58,790 nucleotides of DNA from Salinivirgaceae bacterium (GCA_017617355.1 JAFZWI010000149.1:1-58790); one strand, 5' to 3'; positions 27,301-35,858 are shown, counted from the first letter of the stretch. Program-made: numbers and translations. The notes: generated by a model not told the origin, from the sequence alone.

Positions 27301-27354
27301 GCACACTAAGACAAGTGCGATAGCAACAAACCTAATAGCTCCTTTATTCTGCAT
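24301..27354 (-). CDS. secDF: Protein translocase subunits SecD-SecF fusion
   Basis: This 1017-aa protein fuses SecD (about 1-640) and SecF (about 690-1010), as is usual in Bacteroidota. SecD shows INLGLDLKGGMNVILEV at the first periplasmic domain, the P1 elements ILRTRIDRFGVAQPNIQ and ILVELPGI, and the membrane motif GMAVDSNVLIYERIKEE. SecF shows LDFGVDFTGGRTYVVRF and VGYSINDTVVVFDRIRE. About twelve transmembrane segments are expected. SecDF uses the proton gradient to pull preproteins out of SecYEG. An extra low-complexity periplasmic insert around residues 275-315 (rich in A, Q, E, S) interrupts SecD. The gene is monocistronic, with a clear -7 box and terminator. Confidence 0.96.
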   Translation of the reverse strand: MQNKGAIRFVAIALVLVCLYQLFFTVVTTREEKKATAIATEADGNLNLTKYNNYLDSLASEPVYNFFFLKNFTYRECKEREINLGLDLKGGMNVILEVSVVDVINSLSNYSTDSTFRQAIRMAKDMQKAEGGQTNFVTLFGQCFEKIDPNAELAAIFNTTVLRGKVNVNSTNAEVLNVLRDETEAAIANSFQILRTRIDRFGVAQPNIQRLGNTGRILVELPGIKDSERVRKLLQGTANLEFWETFDNTEVQQYLYAANTKIKEINDLKEAESSNAAPVQAEAAQPTEEKESNSLIDKLQEDADTAAVTNTNVAKDYPLFALLQPRYSQDGRPLQGAAIGYCHFKDTAAVNAMLNDPRVKAEFPHNLRLLWGVKSIDEAGNIFELIAIKVTSRDGQPALSGSVVTDASDEYTQGRGSSEVSMSMNAEGARKWARITKENIGKCVAIVLDNYVYSYPVVQSEIKGGRSSITGNFTVTEAKDLANILKSGKMPAPARIEQETIVGPSLGQESIDKGMWSFIIAFVLVLVYMLLYYRTGGFAANVALFLNVFFIFGVLASLGAVLTLSGIAGIVLTLGMAVDSNVLIYERIKEEIASGKGIKQAVKDGYSNAYSAILDSNITTLLTALVLGKFGDGPIHGFAVTLGIGILASLFTSIFITRLIFERMLAKEKTPSFATPLTARAFKNTKINFIGARKYSYIISGVVLLAGVISLCTRSLDFGVDFTGGRTYVVRFDKPVSTIAVQNAIAEVIGETPEVKTYGGNEQVKITTKYLYEAGSVATDADIAEAKQYTKGEPSVDDIVEVKFYIALQNMLPAGTTFEDFKNDYRMSSEKVGATIAEDIKTSAAWAVLFSLIVIFLYIAFRFKKWQFGLGGLVALAHDTLFVFGIYSLTYSIMPFSMSIDQSFIAAILTVVGYSINDTVVVFDRIREYQTIMTKHSLKDLINAAINSTLARTINTSITTLLVLIIIFIFGGEVIRGFIFAMLIGIAVGTYSSIFVATPITYDLLSRKERKAAEAAK

Positions 27355-27421
27355 TTTAAATTTAAAATTGAATTATTTGTTTTTCGTAATTAGCCCCTTT
27401 GCAGGGGGTGCAAAAAGCACG

Positions 27422-27429
27422 CAAATATA
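27422..27429 (-). promoter_or_regulatory. Candidate -7 element for secDF
   Basis: The minus strand reads TATATTTG, an exact TAnnTTTG match; TTTC or TTTG lies 19-23 nt upstream. The predicted leader is about 60 nt and contains the inverted repeat TTTGCA/TGCAAA at 27398-27414. Confidence 0.55.
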
Positions 27430-27576
27430 TCGGTTTTTTAAAAAAAACGAAACAAAATAACATTGGTTGAAATCATTGTTCGATTTAGTGCCGTAATTAG
27501 CTTATATATTGGTATTTATAATTATCAATCTAATTATGTCAGCCTGACATCGATACTGTTTTGGCGGCTGGCGGAT

Positions 27577-27605
27577 AAAAAAGAAGGCAGGAATTGCTCC
27601 CTGCC
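27577..27605 (-). terminator. Terminator of rho
   Basis: On the minus strand GGCAGG and CCTGCC form a six-bp stem around an 8-nt loop, followed by TTCTTTTTT, 24 bp after the rho stop codon. Confidence 0.8.
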
Positions 27606-27628
27606 CTCTCCCATTTAAAAATTAATGA

Positions 27629-29365
27629 TTATGAATTCATCGAAATAAAAAACTCCTCGTTGTTCTTTGTCTTGAGCAGACGGTCGCGGAGGAACTGCAT
27701 AGCCTCAACCGAGTTCATATCCGACAGGTGGTTGCGCAGAATCCACATGCGGCTCAGCGTGTCTTTGTCCACAAGAAGGTCGTCGCGGCGGGTGCTGCTG
27801 AGGTTGATGTCGACAGCTGGATAGATGCGCTTGTTGGCAAGCTTGCGGTCGAGTTGGAGCTCCATGTTGCCGGTGCCCTTGAATTCCTCGAAGATAACCT
27901 CGTCCATTTTCGAACCGGTCTCAGTCAAAGCTGTTGCCAGAATTGTGAGCGAGCCGCCGTCCTCGATGTTACGCGCGGCGCCGAAGAAACGTTTCGGCTT
28001 GTGGAGTGCATTGGCATCGACACCACCCGAAAGCACCTTGCCCGATGCGGGCGAAACCGTGTTGTAGGCGCGAGCCAGACGGGTTATTGAGTCAAGAAGA
28101 ATGACAACATCGTGGCCGCACTCGACAAGACGTTTGGCCTTCTCAAGTACGATTGATGACACTTTCACGTGTTTTTCGGCTGGCTCGTCGAATGTTGAGG
28201 CAATAACCTCGCCGTTAACGCTGCGGGCCATATCGGTAACCTCCTCAGGACGCTCGTCAATGAGCAGAACGATAAGATAAACTTCGGGATGATTATATGC
28301 TATTGCATTAGCTATCTCTTTAAGCAACACCGTTTTACCAGTCTTCGGCTGAGCCACAATCAAACCGCGCTGGCCCTTGCCAATAGGCGAGAACATATCG
28401 ACCACGCGTGTCGATATTGAGCATTGCGGATGACTTGTAAGGTCGAACTTTTCCTCAGGGAAAAGCGGTGTAAGAAAGTCGAACGGCACACGGTCGCGGA
28501 TACTCTCGGGTGTGCAACCGTTTATAGTCTCGACCTTAATCAATGGAAAATATTTCTCGCCCTCTTTTGGCGGACGGATTGTTCCGGTAACGGTATCACC
28601 AGTTTTCAGTCCGAACAGCTTCACCTGCGACTGGCTGACATAGATGTCGTCGGGCGAGTTAAGATAGTTGTAGTCCGACGAGCGAAGGAATCCGTATCCG
28701 TCGGGCATAAGTTCAAGCACGCCAGTTGCCGAAATGAACTGGTCAAATTCGTATTTGACCTTGCTTTCATTGGCAGGCTGCTGATTCTGATATTGCTGAT
28801 TAGACTGCTGATTCTGATATTGGTTGCGGTGGTTATTCTGGTCGAAGCGTTGCTGCTGGAAACGCTGATGACTGTCGGGACGCAACTCATGGCGCTCGGC
28901 TTCAGACTGGTGGGTCTGCTCAGCATTGCTGCGGTCGGCTGTCTGCTCGTTTTTCTGGTAGCTGGGACGCTCGGGGCGTGCAAAACGCGGCGCAAAACGC
29001 TCCTGACGTGCTGATTGCTCATCGGCGTCGATACGCTTGCGGTCAGCATATGAAGGCACTGTAATCACCTTGTGCACAGACGGTGTGTCGGGTTTGGCTA
29101 TCGGCTCAGTTTCAGCGCCATCGGCGTTCAACGACACACCCATAACGCGCTCAGGTCTGCCGCTCAGGCGAGTGCGCTTACGCGGCTGACGCTCCAACGA
29201 CTGTTCCTCAACACCTTTCGACGACTGCGCAGACTGCACTTCGATAATTTTGTTAATAAGGTCTTGTTTTTTTAGAAGCTCGATGCGTTTCATTCCCAAG
29301 CCTTTGGCAATTGTACGCAACTCAGGAAGCAACATCTTGCTTAACGATGTAATGTCATAATCCAT
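27629..29365 (-). CDS. rho: Transcription termination factor Rho with long N-terminal disordered insert
   Basis: This 578-aa hexameric RNA helicase is longer than the 419-aa E. coli Rho. Residues 1-45 are the Rho_N helical domain ([17 protein letters not shown]). Residues about 50-205 are a disordered insert: first Arg rich, then Gln/Asn rich ([16 protein letters not shown]). The RNA-binding cold-shock fold follows ([20 protein letters not shown]). The ATPase core has Walker [15 protein letters not shown], Walker [17 protein letters not shown] and the Q-loop region [21 protein letters not shown]. Rho terminates untranslated transcripts. An equivalent insert in B. thetaiotaomicron Rho is known to drive condensation. 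The gene is preceded by a leader of well over 100 nt. Confidence 0.96.
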   Translation of the reverse strand: MDYDITSLSKMLLPELRTIAKGLGMKRIELLKKQDLINKIIEVQSAQSSKGVEEQSLERQPRKRTRLSGRPERVMGVSLNADGAETEPIAKPDTPSVHKVITVPSYADRKRIDADEQSARQERFAPRFARPERPSYQKNEQTADRSNAEQTHQSEAERHELRPDSHQRFQQQRFDQNNHRNQYQNQQSNQQYQNQQPANESKVKYEFDQFISATGVLELMPDGYGFLRSSDYNYLNSPDDIYVSQSQVKLFGLKTGDTVTGTIRPPKEGEKYFPLIKVETINGCTPESIRDRVPFDFLTPLFPEEKFDLTSHPQCSISTRVVDMFSPIGKGQRGLIVAQPKTGKTVLLKEIANAIAYNHPEVYLIVLLIDERPEEVTDMARSVNGEVIASTFDEPAEKHVKVSSIVLEKAKRLVECGHDVVILLDSITRLARAYNTVSPASGKVLSGGVDANALHKPKRFFGAARNIEDGGSLTILATALTETGSKMDEVIFEEFKGTGNMELQLDRKLANKRIYPAVDINLSSTRRDDLLVDKDTLSRMWILRNHLSDMNSVEAMQFLRDRLLKTKNNEEFFISMNS

Positions 29366-29608
29366 AATGATAATGTTATAGCATTAAGAGAACTGTTCTT
29401 GTTTAAAAGGAATTCACAATCAAGAATTTGATTTTGCTTGGGCAGAACCACCCACGCCTTTTGAAAACGTTGCAATGTTAGTGATAAATTATTGATGTGC
29501 AAATTTTTTTTGAGAATGAGATATACAATATAATATATGTATTTCACGATAATTTAACCACATTCCCTTATCGCCGCACTTTTCCCTTTCATCTTTTACC
29601 ATAGAAAT

Positions 29609-29616
29609 TATATTTG
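29609..29616 (+). promoter_or_regulatory. Candidate -7 element for the flavin reductase-CLC operon
   Basis: TATATTTG is an exact match to TAnnTTTG, followed by CACCGC as at the tRNA-Leu promoter. Transcription would start near 29622, which supports the ATG at 29643 rather than the one at 29634. Confidence 0.55.
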
Positions 29617-29642
29617 CACCGCTTAACAAAATTTTGAAAAAA

Positions 29643-30215
29643 ATGGCAAAACGAACTTGGCAACCTGGAACAATGATTTATCCGCTGCCGGCAGTGCTGG
29701 TGAGCTGCGGGCGTATGGACGACGAGCACAATGTTTTCACCGCATCGTGGACGGGCACTATTTGTTCCGACCCGGCAATGTGCTATGTATCAATTCGCAA
29801 AAGCCGCCACTCATACAATATTATTAAAGAGACAGGAGAGTTTGTTATCAACCTGACGAACAAACAACTGGCGAAAGCCACCGACTGGTGCGGCGTGAAA
29901 TCGGGACGCGAGGTTGACAAGTTTGAGGAAATGGGACTGACACCCGTGAAAGGCACTGTGGTTGACGCGCCAATGATTGACGAATCGCCTGTCAGCATTG
30001 AGTGCAAAGTGGTTGAGATTAAAGAACTTGGCTCGCACGACATGTTTATTGCCAACGTTGTGGCCGTGAACGCCGACGAAAAATATATGAACCCCGAAAC
30101 GGGCGCTTTCGACCTTGGCGCGGCCGATATGATTGCCTATATGCACGGACAATATTATAATATAGGTACGCCGATAGGCAAATTTGGATGGACAGTGCAA
30201 AAGAAAGGTAAATGA
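29643..30215 (+). CDS. Flavin reductase-like FMN-binding protein
   Basis: The start at 29643 (MAKRTWQPGTMIYPLPAVL) gives 190 aa; an ATG three codons earlier is possible. The sequence fits the flavin-reductase-like split-barrel family: PLPAVLVSCGRMDDEHNVFTASWTGTICSDPAMCYVSIRKSRHS near the N-terminus and a later GEFVINLTNKQLAKATDWCG block. These small cytosolic proteins bind FMN and reduce flavins or other acceptors with NAD(P)H; the natural acceptor here is unknown. The gene overlaps the following CLC gene by 4 bp (ATGA), so they are co-translated, although no shared biochemical role is obvious. Confidence 0.85.
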   Translation: MAKRTWQPGTMIYPLPAVLVSCGRMDDEHNVFTASWTGTICSDPAMCYVSIRKSRHSYNIIKETGEFVINLTNKQLAKATDWCGVKSGREVDKFEEMGLTPVKGTVVDAPMIDESPVSIECKVVEIKELGSHDMFIANVVAVNADEKYMNPETGAFDLGAADMIAYMHGQYYNIGTPIGKFGWTVQKKGK

Positions 30216-31993
30216 AACTGAAATTCACGCCAATAGAACACATTCAACTATGGCGCGGCAAGCACCTGACAGAGAATCAGTTTCTGCTGATACTCAGTTT
30301 TGTTGTGGGCTTGCTCAGTGGTTTGTCGGCTGTGGTGTTGAAAAACACCATTCACTACACCTATCTACTTGTAATGAAGGCCATTAACTCCGGCTTCGGC
30401 ATCTATATCTATCTTGCCTTGCCGGCCGTCGGCATATTGCTGACAACTCTGTGGCTGAAATATTTTGTCAAAGATAACATCTCGCACGGAATTACTCGCG
30501 TATTATTCTGTATATCAAGAAAAAACGGTATTATCAAACCGCACAACACATACACTGGCATTGTCGGCAGTTCGCTCACCATTGGTTTTGGTGGTTCGGT
30601 TGGAGCCGAGGCACCGATAGTGCTCACAGGCGCGGCAATCGGCAGCAATCTGGGGCGGCTTTTCAAGCTGAACTACAAGCAGATAATACTGATGATTGGA
30701 TGTGGTGCGGCTGGCGCTGTGGCAGGCATTTTCAAAGCGCCTATTGCCGGATTGGTCTTCACACTTGAAGTTCTGATGCTCGATATGACAATGGCGTCGC
30801 TCTCACCACTGCTTATCTCGGCCGTCACCGCAACACTTATATCGTACCTTTTCCTGGGCAGCGAAGCCACGCTCTGCACCCTTCCGCAGCCACCAACCTT
30901 CGAACTTCACAACATACCTCTCTACTTGGTTTTGGGCATTTTTGCCGGACTGCTAGGCTGGTATTTTACAGCAACATCGATGTCACTTGAGAAGTGGTTT
31001 TCGAAGATGCTGAAACCCGGCAAGAAGATTATTATTGGCGGATTGATACTAGGCGTGCTGATTTGGCTCTTCCCCCCACTCTTTGGCGAGGGCTACGACG
31101 CTCTGCGCGAGATACTTACTGGCAACGGCCAGCATATTCTTGACCACTCGGTATTCAGCCAGTTTGGCGGCGGAGTGTGGGTTATTGTCGGCTATTGCGC
31201 TCTGATGCTCGTTTTCAAAGTGATAGCTACATCGGCAACCACGGGCGCAGGCGGCATAGGCGGTGTGTTCGCACCGTCGCTGTTTATGGGCGGAATATTG
31301 GGGTATATGATGGCAAGGCTGCTTAACTGCCTGGGATTCATCAGCGTAAGCGAAGTGAATTTCGCCCTTGTGGGAATGGCAGCCTTTATGTCGGCACTGA
31401 TGCACGCACCACTGACCGGAATCTTCCTGATTGCCGAAATTACCGGCGGTTACAACTTGTTTGTTCCGCTAATGGTGGCATCAGTAAGCGCCTATGTAAC
31501 AATTTATTACTTTGAACCGCACAGCATCTACACAAAACGTTTGGCGCAAAGCGGCGACCTGATTACACACAACAAAGACCGCGCCGCCCTGACGCTGATG
31601 CGCCTTGAGAAAGAGGTGGAGCACGACCTGACCGAAGTGGGCCCCGACCAAAAACTTCGCGACCTTGTGAACGCCATATCGCACTCTCGCCGCAACATTT
31701 TCCCTGTGGTGGACGAAGAAGGCAAACTGATGGGTATCGTGATGCTTGACGATATTCGCAAAATAATGTTTAACACCGAAATGTATGACACCACATACGT
31801 TTATGAGCTTATGACAATGCCTCCCGACATAATCAAAATCACCGACACGATGGACATTGTGATGGACAAATTCGAAAAATCGGGGGCATGGAACCTGCCT
31901 GTGGTGCGAAACGGACTGTATGTGGGCTATCTGTCGAAATCGAAAATTTACACCGCCTACCGCAAAGTGCTGCTCAATTTTGCCGAAGAATAG
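30212..31993 (+). CDS. CLC-family chloride channel/transporter with C-terminal CBS pair
   Basis: This 593-aa protein has about ten to twelve membrane helices of the CLC fold (residues 20-430) and two CBS domains (about 450-590) likely to bind adenine nucleotides. The gating glutamate is kept: E133 in GSVGAEAP, equivalent to E. coli E148 in GREGP. The GxFxP element is GGVFAPSLF. At the position of the internal proton glutamate (E. coli E203) there is valine (V187 in FTLEVLML), the residue found in animal CLC channels. The GSGIP selectivity motif is altered to ISHGI. Loss of the proton glutamate suggests channel-like or weakly coupled transport. It is translationally coupled to the flavin reductase gene. 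Confidence 0.92.
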   Translation: MKLKFTPIEHIQLWRGKHLTENQFLLILSFVVGLLSGLSAVVLKNTIHYTYLLVMKAINSGFGIYIYLALPAVGILLTTLWLKYFVKDNISHGITRVLFCISRKNGIIKPHNTYTGIVGSSLTIGFGGSVGAEAPIVLTGAAIGSNLGRLFKLNYKQIILMIGCGAAGAVAGIFKAPIAGLVFTLEVLMLDMTMASLSPLLISAVTATLISYLFLGSEATLCTLPQPPTFELHNIPLYLVLGIFAGLLGWYFTATSMSLEKWFSKMLKPGKKIIIGGLILGVLIWLFPPLFGEGYDALREILTGNGQHILDHSVFSQFGGGVWVIVGYCALMLVFKVIATSATTGAGGIGGVFAPSLFMGGILGYMMARLLNCLGFISVSEVNFALVGMAAFMSALMHAPLTGIFLIAEITGGYNLFVPLMVASVSAYVTIYYFEPHSIYTKRLAQSGDLITHNKDRAALTLMRLEKEVEHDLTEVGPDQKLRDLVNAISHSRRNIFPVVDEEGKLMGIVMLDDIRKIMFNTEMYDTTYVYELMTMPPDIIKITDTMDIVMDKFEKSGAWNLPVVRNGLYVGYLSKSKIYTAYRKVLLNFAEE

Positions 31994-32129
31994 CGATTCT
32001 GTACACTGATAAAAAAATAAAACGCGGATTTCAGTATCTCCAAAAAGAAACAAATCATTAATCTCGCATTTATCTTATTAATATAAAAATATTTACATAT
32101 ACAAGCAATCATCATTATCAATCGAAATA

Positions 32130-32148
32130 TTCTATTAAAACAATAGAA
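32130..32148. repeat. Inverted repeat upstream of nhaD
   Basis: TTCTATT (32130-32136) and AATAGAA (32142-32148) flank AAAAC in an AT-rich 241-bp intergenic region. It could be an operator or just AT-rich noise. Confidence 0.3.
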
Positions 32149-32189
32149 ATATATAATCAAAATCGGTAGATGATTACTGTAGCAAACAC

Positions 32190-32197
32190 TACTTTTG
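32190..32197 (+). promoter_or_regulatory. Candidate -7 element for nhaD
   Basis: TACTTTTG matches TAnnTTTG and is followed by CGCCC. The leader to the ATG at 32235 would be about 30 nt. No clear -33 element. Confidence 0.5.
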
Positions 32198-32234
32198 CGC
32201 CCGAATTGAGCAACGTAAACTAAGGGGTAATAAT

Positions 32235-33629
32235 ATGTTCAGTGTCATGATTTTAGTGTTCGTTTTGGGCTATGTGGCCATAGCTCTCGAGCACCCGTTC
32301 AGAATTAACAAGACAGCACCTGCATTGTTCATCGGCACAGCGTTGTGGGCCATATACATGCTGGGCGCGCCCGGAATCCTGGCCAAAGGCTACAGCGTAT
32401 CGTGGGCCGAGTTTGCAAAAGACATTGCCGAGGGAATAACCACCGAGCACATTCATGAGTTTTTTGCTTCGGAACTGATACATCATTTAGGCGAGACATC
32501 TGAAATTCTTTTCTTCCTGCTTGGCGCCATGACAATTGTCGAGATTGTTGACCGCCACCATGGTTTCCGCGTTATAACAGAAAAGATACAGACAAAAAAC
32601 AAGGTCAAACTGATGTGGATTTTGTGTCTGCTCACCTTCTTTATGAGTGCCATACTCGACAACCTCACCACCACCATTGTTATGGTCACACTGCTCAGCA
32701 AGATTGTCGGTGACCAAAAGACACGCTGGTTCTACGCCAGTATGATTGTGATTGCGGCCAACGCTGGCGGCACCTGGTCACCCATTGGCGACGTGACAAC
32801 CATAATGTTGTGGATTGGCGGACAGGTGACAACTGGAAAGATTGTAACCGAAGTGTTCCTACCAAGTATCGTCTGTCTGTGCGTTCCGCTTACAATTGTC
32901 AGCTTTATGCTGAAAGGCGAGATTGAGCGCCCCGAGGCCGATGCCAACAGCAACAGCGAGAGCTGGACAACACCCCGCACGCAGCGTGCTATGCTTTTCA
33001 TCGGTGTCAGCGGCCTTATTTTTGTGCCAATCTTCAAAACGATAACCCACCTGCCGCCTTACATCGGTATGTTGCTTAGCTTGTCGATAGTATGGGCCAT
33101 AACCGAATTCATTCACAAGAACCACGCGCCTTCGGTCAAGAACCGCCTCTGTCCTACGGCCATAATCAACCGTATCGACACGCCGACAATATTGTTCTTC
33201 TTAGGCATACTTATGGCAGTGGCTGCACTCCAGTCGGCCGGACACCTTGCTGTGCTGTCGCACACCTTGGACCACTCGTTCAAAGACATGGCCGGCGGCG
33301 TTTACATCATCGATTTGATTATCGGTATCCTGTCGTCGGTTGTCGACAATGTGCCATTGGTTGCAGGAGCAATGGGCATGTATCCTATTGAGGCTGCCGG
33401 AGCCGTCGACTATGCGGCCAACTTTGTACAAGACGGCATCTTCTGGGAGTTCCTGGCATACACAGCCGGTACAGGCGGCAGCATGCTCATCATCGGGTCG
33501 GCAGCAGGAGTGGCCGCCATGGGCTTGGAGAAAATCGATTTTGTATGGTATCTGAAACACATAAGCTTGCTTGCACTTCTAGGCTACCTTGCCGGTGCGG
33601 TGGTTTACATCATCCAAATATCGATATAG
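32235..33629 (+). CDS. nhaD: Na+/H+ antiporter, NhaD type
   Basis: This 464-aa protein has about twelve hydrophobic segments and belongs to the ion-transporter superfamily. Diagnostic stretches of NhaD are ILDNLTTTIVMVTLLSKIV, ANAGGTWSPIGDVTTIMLWI and the second inverted-repeat half SSVVDNVPLVAGAMGMYP with TAGTGGSMLIIGSAAGVAAMG. It exchanges cytosolic Na+ for protons and supports pH and sodium homeostasis. It is monocistronic, with its own -7 box and a strong terminator. It lies next to the CLC gene, so the segment holds two ion-homeostasis transporters in the same orientation. Confidence 0.92.
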   Translation: MFSVMILVFVLGYVAIALEHPFRINKTAPALFIGTALWAIYMLGAPGILAKGYSVSWAEFAKDIAEGITTEHIHEFFASELIHHLGETSEILFFLLGAMTIVEIVDRHHGFRVITEKIQTKNKVKLMWILCLLTFFMSAILDNLTTTIVMVTLLSKIVGDQKTRWFYASMIVIAANAGGTWSPIGDVTTIMLWIGGQVTTGKIVTEVFLPSIVCLCVPLTIVSFMLKGEIERPEADANSNSESWTTPRTQRAMLFIGVSGLIFVPIFKTITHLPPYIGMLLSLSIVWAITEFIHKNHAPSVKNRLCPTAIINRIDTPTILFFLGILMAVAALQSAGHLAVLSHTLDHSFKDMAGGVYIIDLIIGILSSVVDNVPLVAGAMGMYPIEAAGAVDYAANFVQDGIFWEFLAYTAGTGGSMLIIGSAAGVAAMGLEKIDFVWYLKHISLLALLGYLAGAVVYIIQISI

Positions 33630-33654
33630 AACACACTAGAATTCAATATTTTGC

Positions 33655-33690
33655 AAAGACATCGCACTATGCGGTGTCTTTTTTGTTTTA
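33655..33690 (+). terminator. Terminator of nhaD
   Basis: AAAGACATCGCA pairs with TGCGGTGTCTTT (one G-U pair) around a three-base loop, followed by TTTTTTGTTTTA, 25 bp after the nhaD stop. Confidence 0.9.
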
Positions 33691-33827
33691 ATAAACCAGC
33701 CCGTAAAACAACTACGACAGAAACTTATGCCTTATCACCACCCGTCTGTTCAAAACTCCCACAAACAAACCGCAACAGCGCTCAATAGTTTTTTATATTC
33801 GCCTCAACAAATTCAAACACTAAAAGA

Positions 33828-34523
33828 ATGATTTTTTCAACATTATTACAGATTCAAATGAACGGCGCCGCCGTTGACGCAGCTGCCGAAGCCGCACCAG
33901 AAACAATGTCACTTTTGAGCCTGACAATGAAAGGCGGCGTGATTATGATTCCGTTGGCAATATTGCTTGTCATCGCTGTTTACATCTTCATCGAGCGCCT
34001 TTTGGTGCTGAACAAGGCATCAAAGCTCGACGAAAACTTCATGAACAAGATTAAGGACTTTATCCACGACGGCAAGATTGAGTCGGCCACTGCACTGTGC
34101 CAGTCAATCGACAACCCGATTGTGCGTATGATTGAGAAGGGCATCAGCCGTCTTGGCCGCCCGCTGAACGACATCAACACAGCAATTGAGAACGTGGGCA
34201 ACATCGAGATTGCGAAACTCGAGAAAGGCATTCCTTGGCTTGCAACCACGGCCGGCGGCGGCCCGATGATTGGCTTCCTCGGCACCGTAATCGGTATGAT
34301 TCAGGCATTCTACAACATGTCGCAGGCCGGCAACAACATCGACATTTCGATGCTGGCAGGCGGCATCTACGTTGCAATGGTGACAACCGTTGCCGGACTT
34401 ATTGTCGGCGTTGTGGCCTACTTTGCTCACAACTTCATATCGACACGCGTCGAGAAGGTTGTGAACGAAATGGAAGCCCGCACCACCGAGTTTATGGACC
34501 TGTTGAACGAACCTGTAAGCTAA
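33828..34523 (+). CDS. exbB: MotA/TolQ/ExbB proton channel family protein
   Basis: This 231-aa inner-membrane protein has three transmembrane segments: residues about 37-57 (MIPLAILLVIAVYIFIERLL), a second from about 135 and a third from about 180. The conserved block AKLEKGIPWLATTAGGGPMIGFLGTVIGMI is the family signature, followed by GIYVAMVTTVAGLIVGVVAYF. It forms the stator pore that uses proton flow to drive TonB or TolA. It is first of three coupled genes. Because the third gene encodes a TonB-like protein, ExbB is the better label than TolQ, but the two cannot be told apart with certainty. Confidence 0.9.
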   Translation: MIFSTLLQIQMNGAAVDAAAEAAPETMSLLSLTMKGGVIMIPLAILLVIAVYIFIERLLVLNKASKLDENFMNKIKDFIHDGKIESATALCQSIDNPIVRMIEKGISRLGRPLNDINTAIENVGNIEIAKLEKGIPWLATTAGGGPMIGFLGTVIGMIQAFYNMSQAGNNIDISMLAGGIYVAMVTTVAGLIVGVVAYFAHNFISTRVEKVVNEMEARTTEFMDLLNEPVS

Positions 34524-34530
34524 ACCGAAA

Positions 34531-34944
34531 ATGGCACTCAAACGACATTCGAAAGTCAGCGGCGAATTCTCGTCGTCGTCAATGAGCGACCTTGTGTTCT
34601 TGTTGCTGATTTTCTTTATGATGACATCGACGCTGATTGCGCCCAACGCCTTGAAGCTGCTGCTGCCGCAAAGCAACAACCAGACTATCGCCTCAAAACC
34701 GATAACGACAGTGTCGATAACCAAAGACTTGCGCTATGCCATTGAGGGGCAATATGTTAGCTTCGACCAGCTTGAGCAATCGCTTGTAAACCGCGTTGGT
34801 CCGGCCGAGAACTATCCCGAGCCGCCAACCATTTCGCTCCACGCCGACCAAAGTGTTGCTGTTGAGCACGTTGTAAAGGTAATGAACATTGCCAAAGACC
34901 ACAAATACAAACTCATTCTGGCCACACGCCCGATTAAGAAATGA
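34531..34944 (+). CDS. exbD: ExbD/TolR family biopolymer transport protein
   Basis: This 137-aa protein has a short cytosolic N-terminus and a single transmembrane helix (SMSDLVFLLLIFFMMTSTL). The conserved Asp in MSDLVF is the proton-carrying residue of the ExbD/TolR family. A small periplasmic domain follows. It starts 7 bp after exbB and its stop overlaps the tonB start by 4 bp (ATGA). Confidence 0.9.
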   Translation: MALKRHSKVSGEFSSSSMSDLVFLLLIFFMMTSTLIAPNALKLLLPQSNNQTIASKPITTVSITKDLRYAIEGQYVSFDQLEQSLVNRVGPAENYPEPPTISLHADQSVAVEHVVKVMNIAKDHKYKLILATRPIKK

Positions 34945-35819
34945 TAGCTACCAAAGAACAACGGATTGCGACATTGGGCACTGCGGCTTTCAGCGTACTG
35001 CTGATGCTTTTGCTGCTTTTTGTGACCTTCATCAACGAGCCGAATGCGGAGGAAGAAGGCATACTAATCAACTTTGGCGACTCGGAACAAGGCATGGGCG
35101 AGGTTGAGCCGCGTCCGGCTGTGGCACAAAACATTCCCACACCGCCGCCCACTCCCACTCCGCCAGCACCAACTCCTACGCAGACTGGCGAGGAAGAAGT
35201 TATCAATCAAGACTTTGAGGAGTCGGCAGTGATTGAACAGAAAAAGAAAGCCGAACAGAAAAAGCGTCAGGAAGATGAATTGAAACGCCAGCAAGAGCTT
35301 GAGCAACAGCGTATTGCCGAAGAACAACGCCGCCAGGAGGAAGAACGCAAACGGCAAGAGGAGCTGCAACGCCAGCAACAACAGCAAATGGAAGCCACCC
35401 AGAATAAAGCCAAAAATGCTTTTGCCGGTCGCAACACCAATGGCAGCAACACTGGCGAGGGCAACACCGGGCAACCCGGCAACCAAGGCTCGCTCAATGG
35501 CGACCCGAACTCGTCCAACCGCGCTGGCGGAGGTGCTGGCAACGGAATCAATTTCAATTTGGCAGGACGCTCATTTGGTTCAACACCCCCAAAACCCGAA
35601 TACAACAGCAAAGCTGAAGGCAAGGTGGTGGTTGAAATCCGCGTTGACCGCAGTGGCACTGTGGTGAGCGCATCTCCCGGAAAGGCCGGCACCACAACAA
35701 ACGACCCTGTTTTGCGCGAAGCCGCCAAAGCCGCCGCACTCAAGGCCAAATTCAATTCTGACCCCAACGCCGCAGAAATTCAGGTCGGAACAATTACCTA
35801 TACATTTATTCAGCAGTAA
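34941..35819 (+). CDS. tonB: TonB/TolA-like energy transducer
   Basis: This 292-aa protein begins with a cytosolic tip and a transmembrane helix at about 16-32 (FSVLLMLLLLFVTFI). A Pro/Thr-rich stretch follows at about 68-85, then a long charged coiled coil (about 100-155) rich in Glu, Gln, Arg and Lys as in TolA. Next is a Gly/Asn-rich linker (about 160-205) and a C-terminal domain of about 80 residues (KVVVEIRVDRSGTVV, then EIQVGTITYTFIQQ) of the TonB C-terminal type. It spans the periplasm and pulls on TonB boxes of outer-membrane transporters. The coiled coil gives it a mixed TonB/TolA character, so a Tol-Pal-like role is an alternative. Confidence 0.85.
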   Translation: MIATKEQRIATLGTAAFSVLLMLLLLFVTFINEPNAEEEGILINFGDSEQGMGEVEPRPAVAQNIPTPPPTPTPPAPTPTQTGEEEVINQDFEESAVIEQKKKAEQKKRQEDELKRQQELEQQRIAEEQRRQEEERKRQEELQRQQQQQMEATQNKAKNAFAGRNTNGSNTGEGNTGQPGNQGSLNGDPNSSNRAGGGAGNGINFNLAGRSFGSTPPKPEYNSKAEGKVVVEIRVDRSGTVVSASPGKAGTTTNDPVLREAAKAAALKAKFNSDPNAAEIQVGTITYTFIQQ

Positions 35820-35821
35820 AT

Positions 35822-35858
35822 AAAAAATAGAGCAGAAAATAATACTGCTCTATTTTTT
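35822..35858. terminator. Bidirectional terminator between tonB and the small lipoprotein gene
   Basis: AAAAAATAGAGCAG pairs perfectly with CTGCTCTATTTTTT around a 9-nt loop, with T-runs in both directions. It serves the converging tonB (+) and 147-aa (-) genes. Confidence 0.9.
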
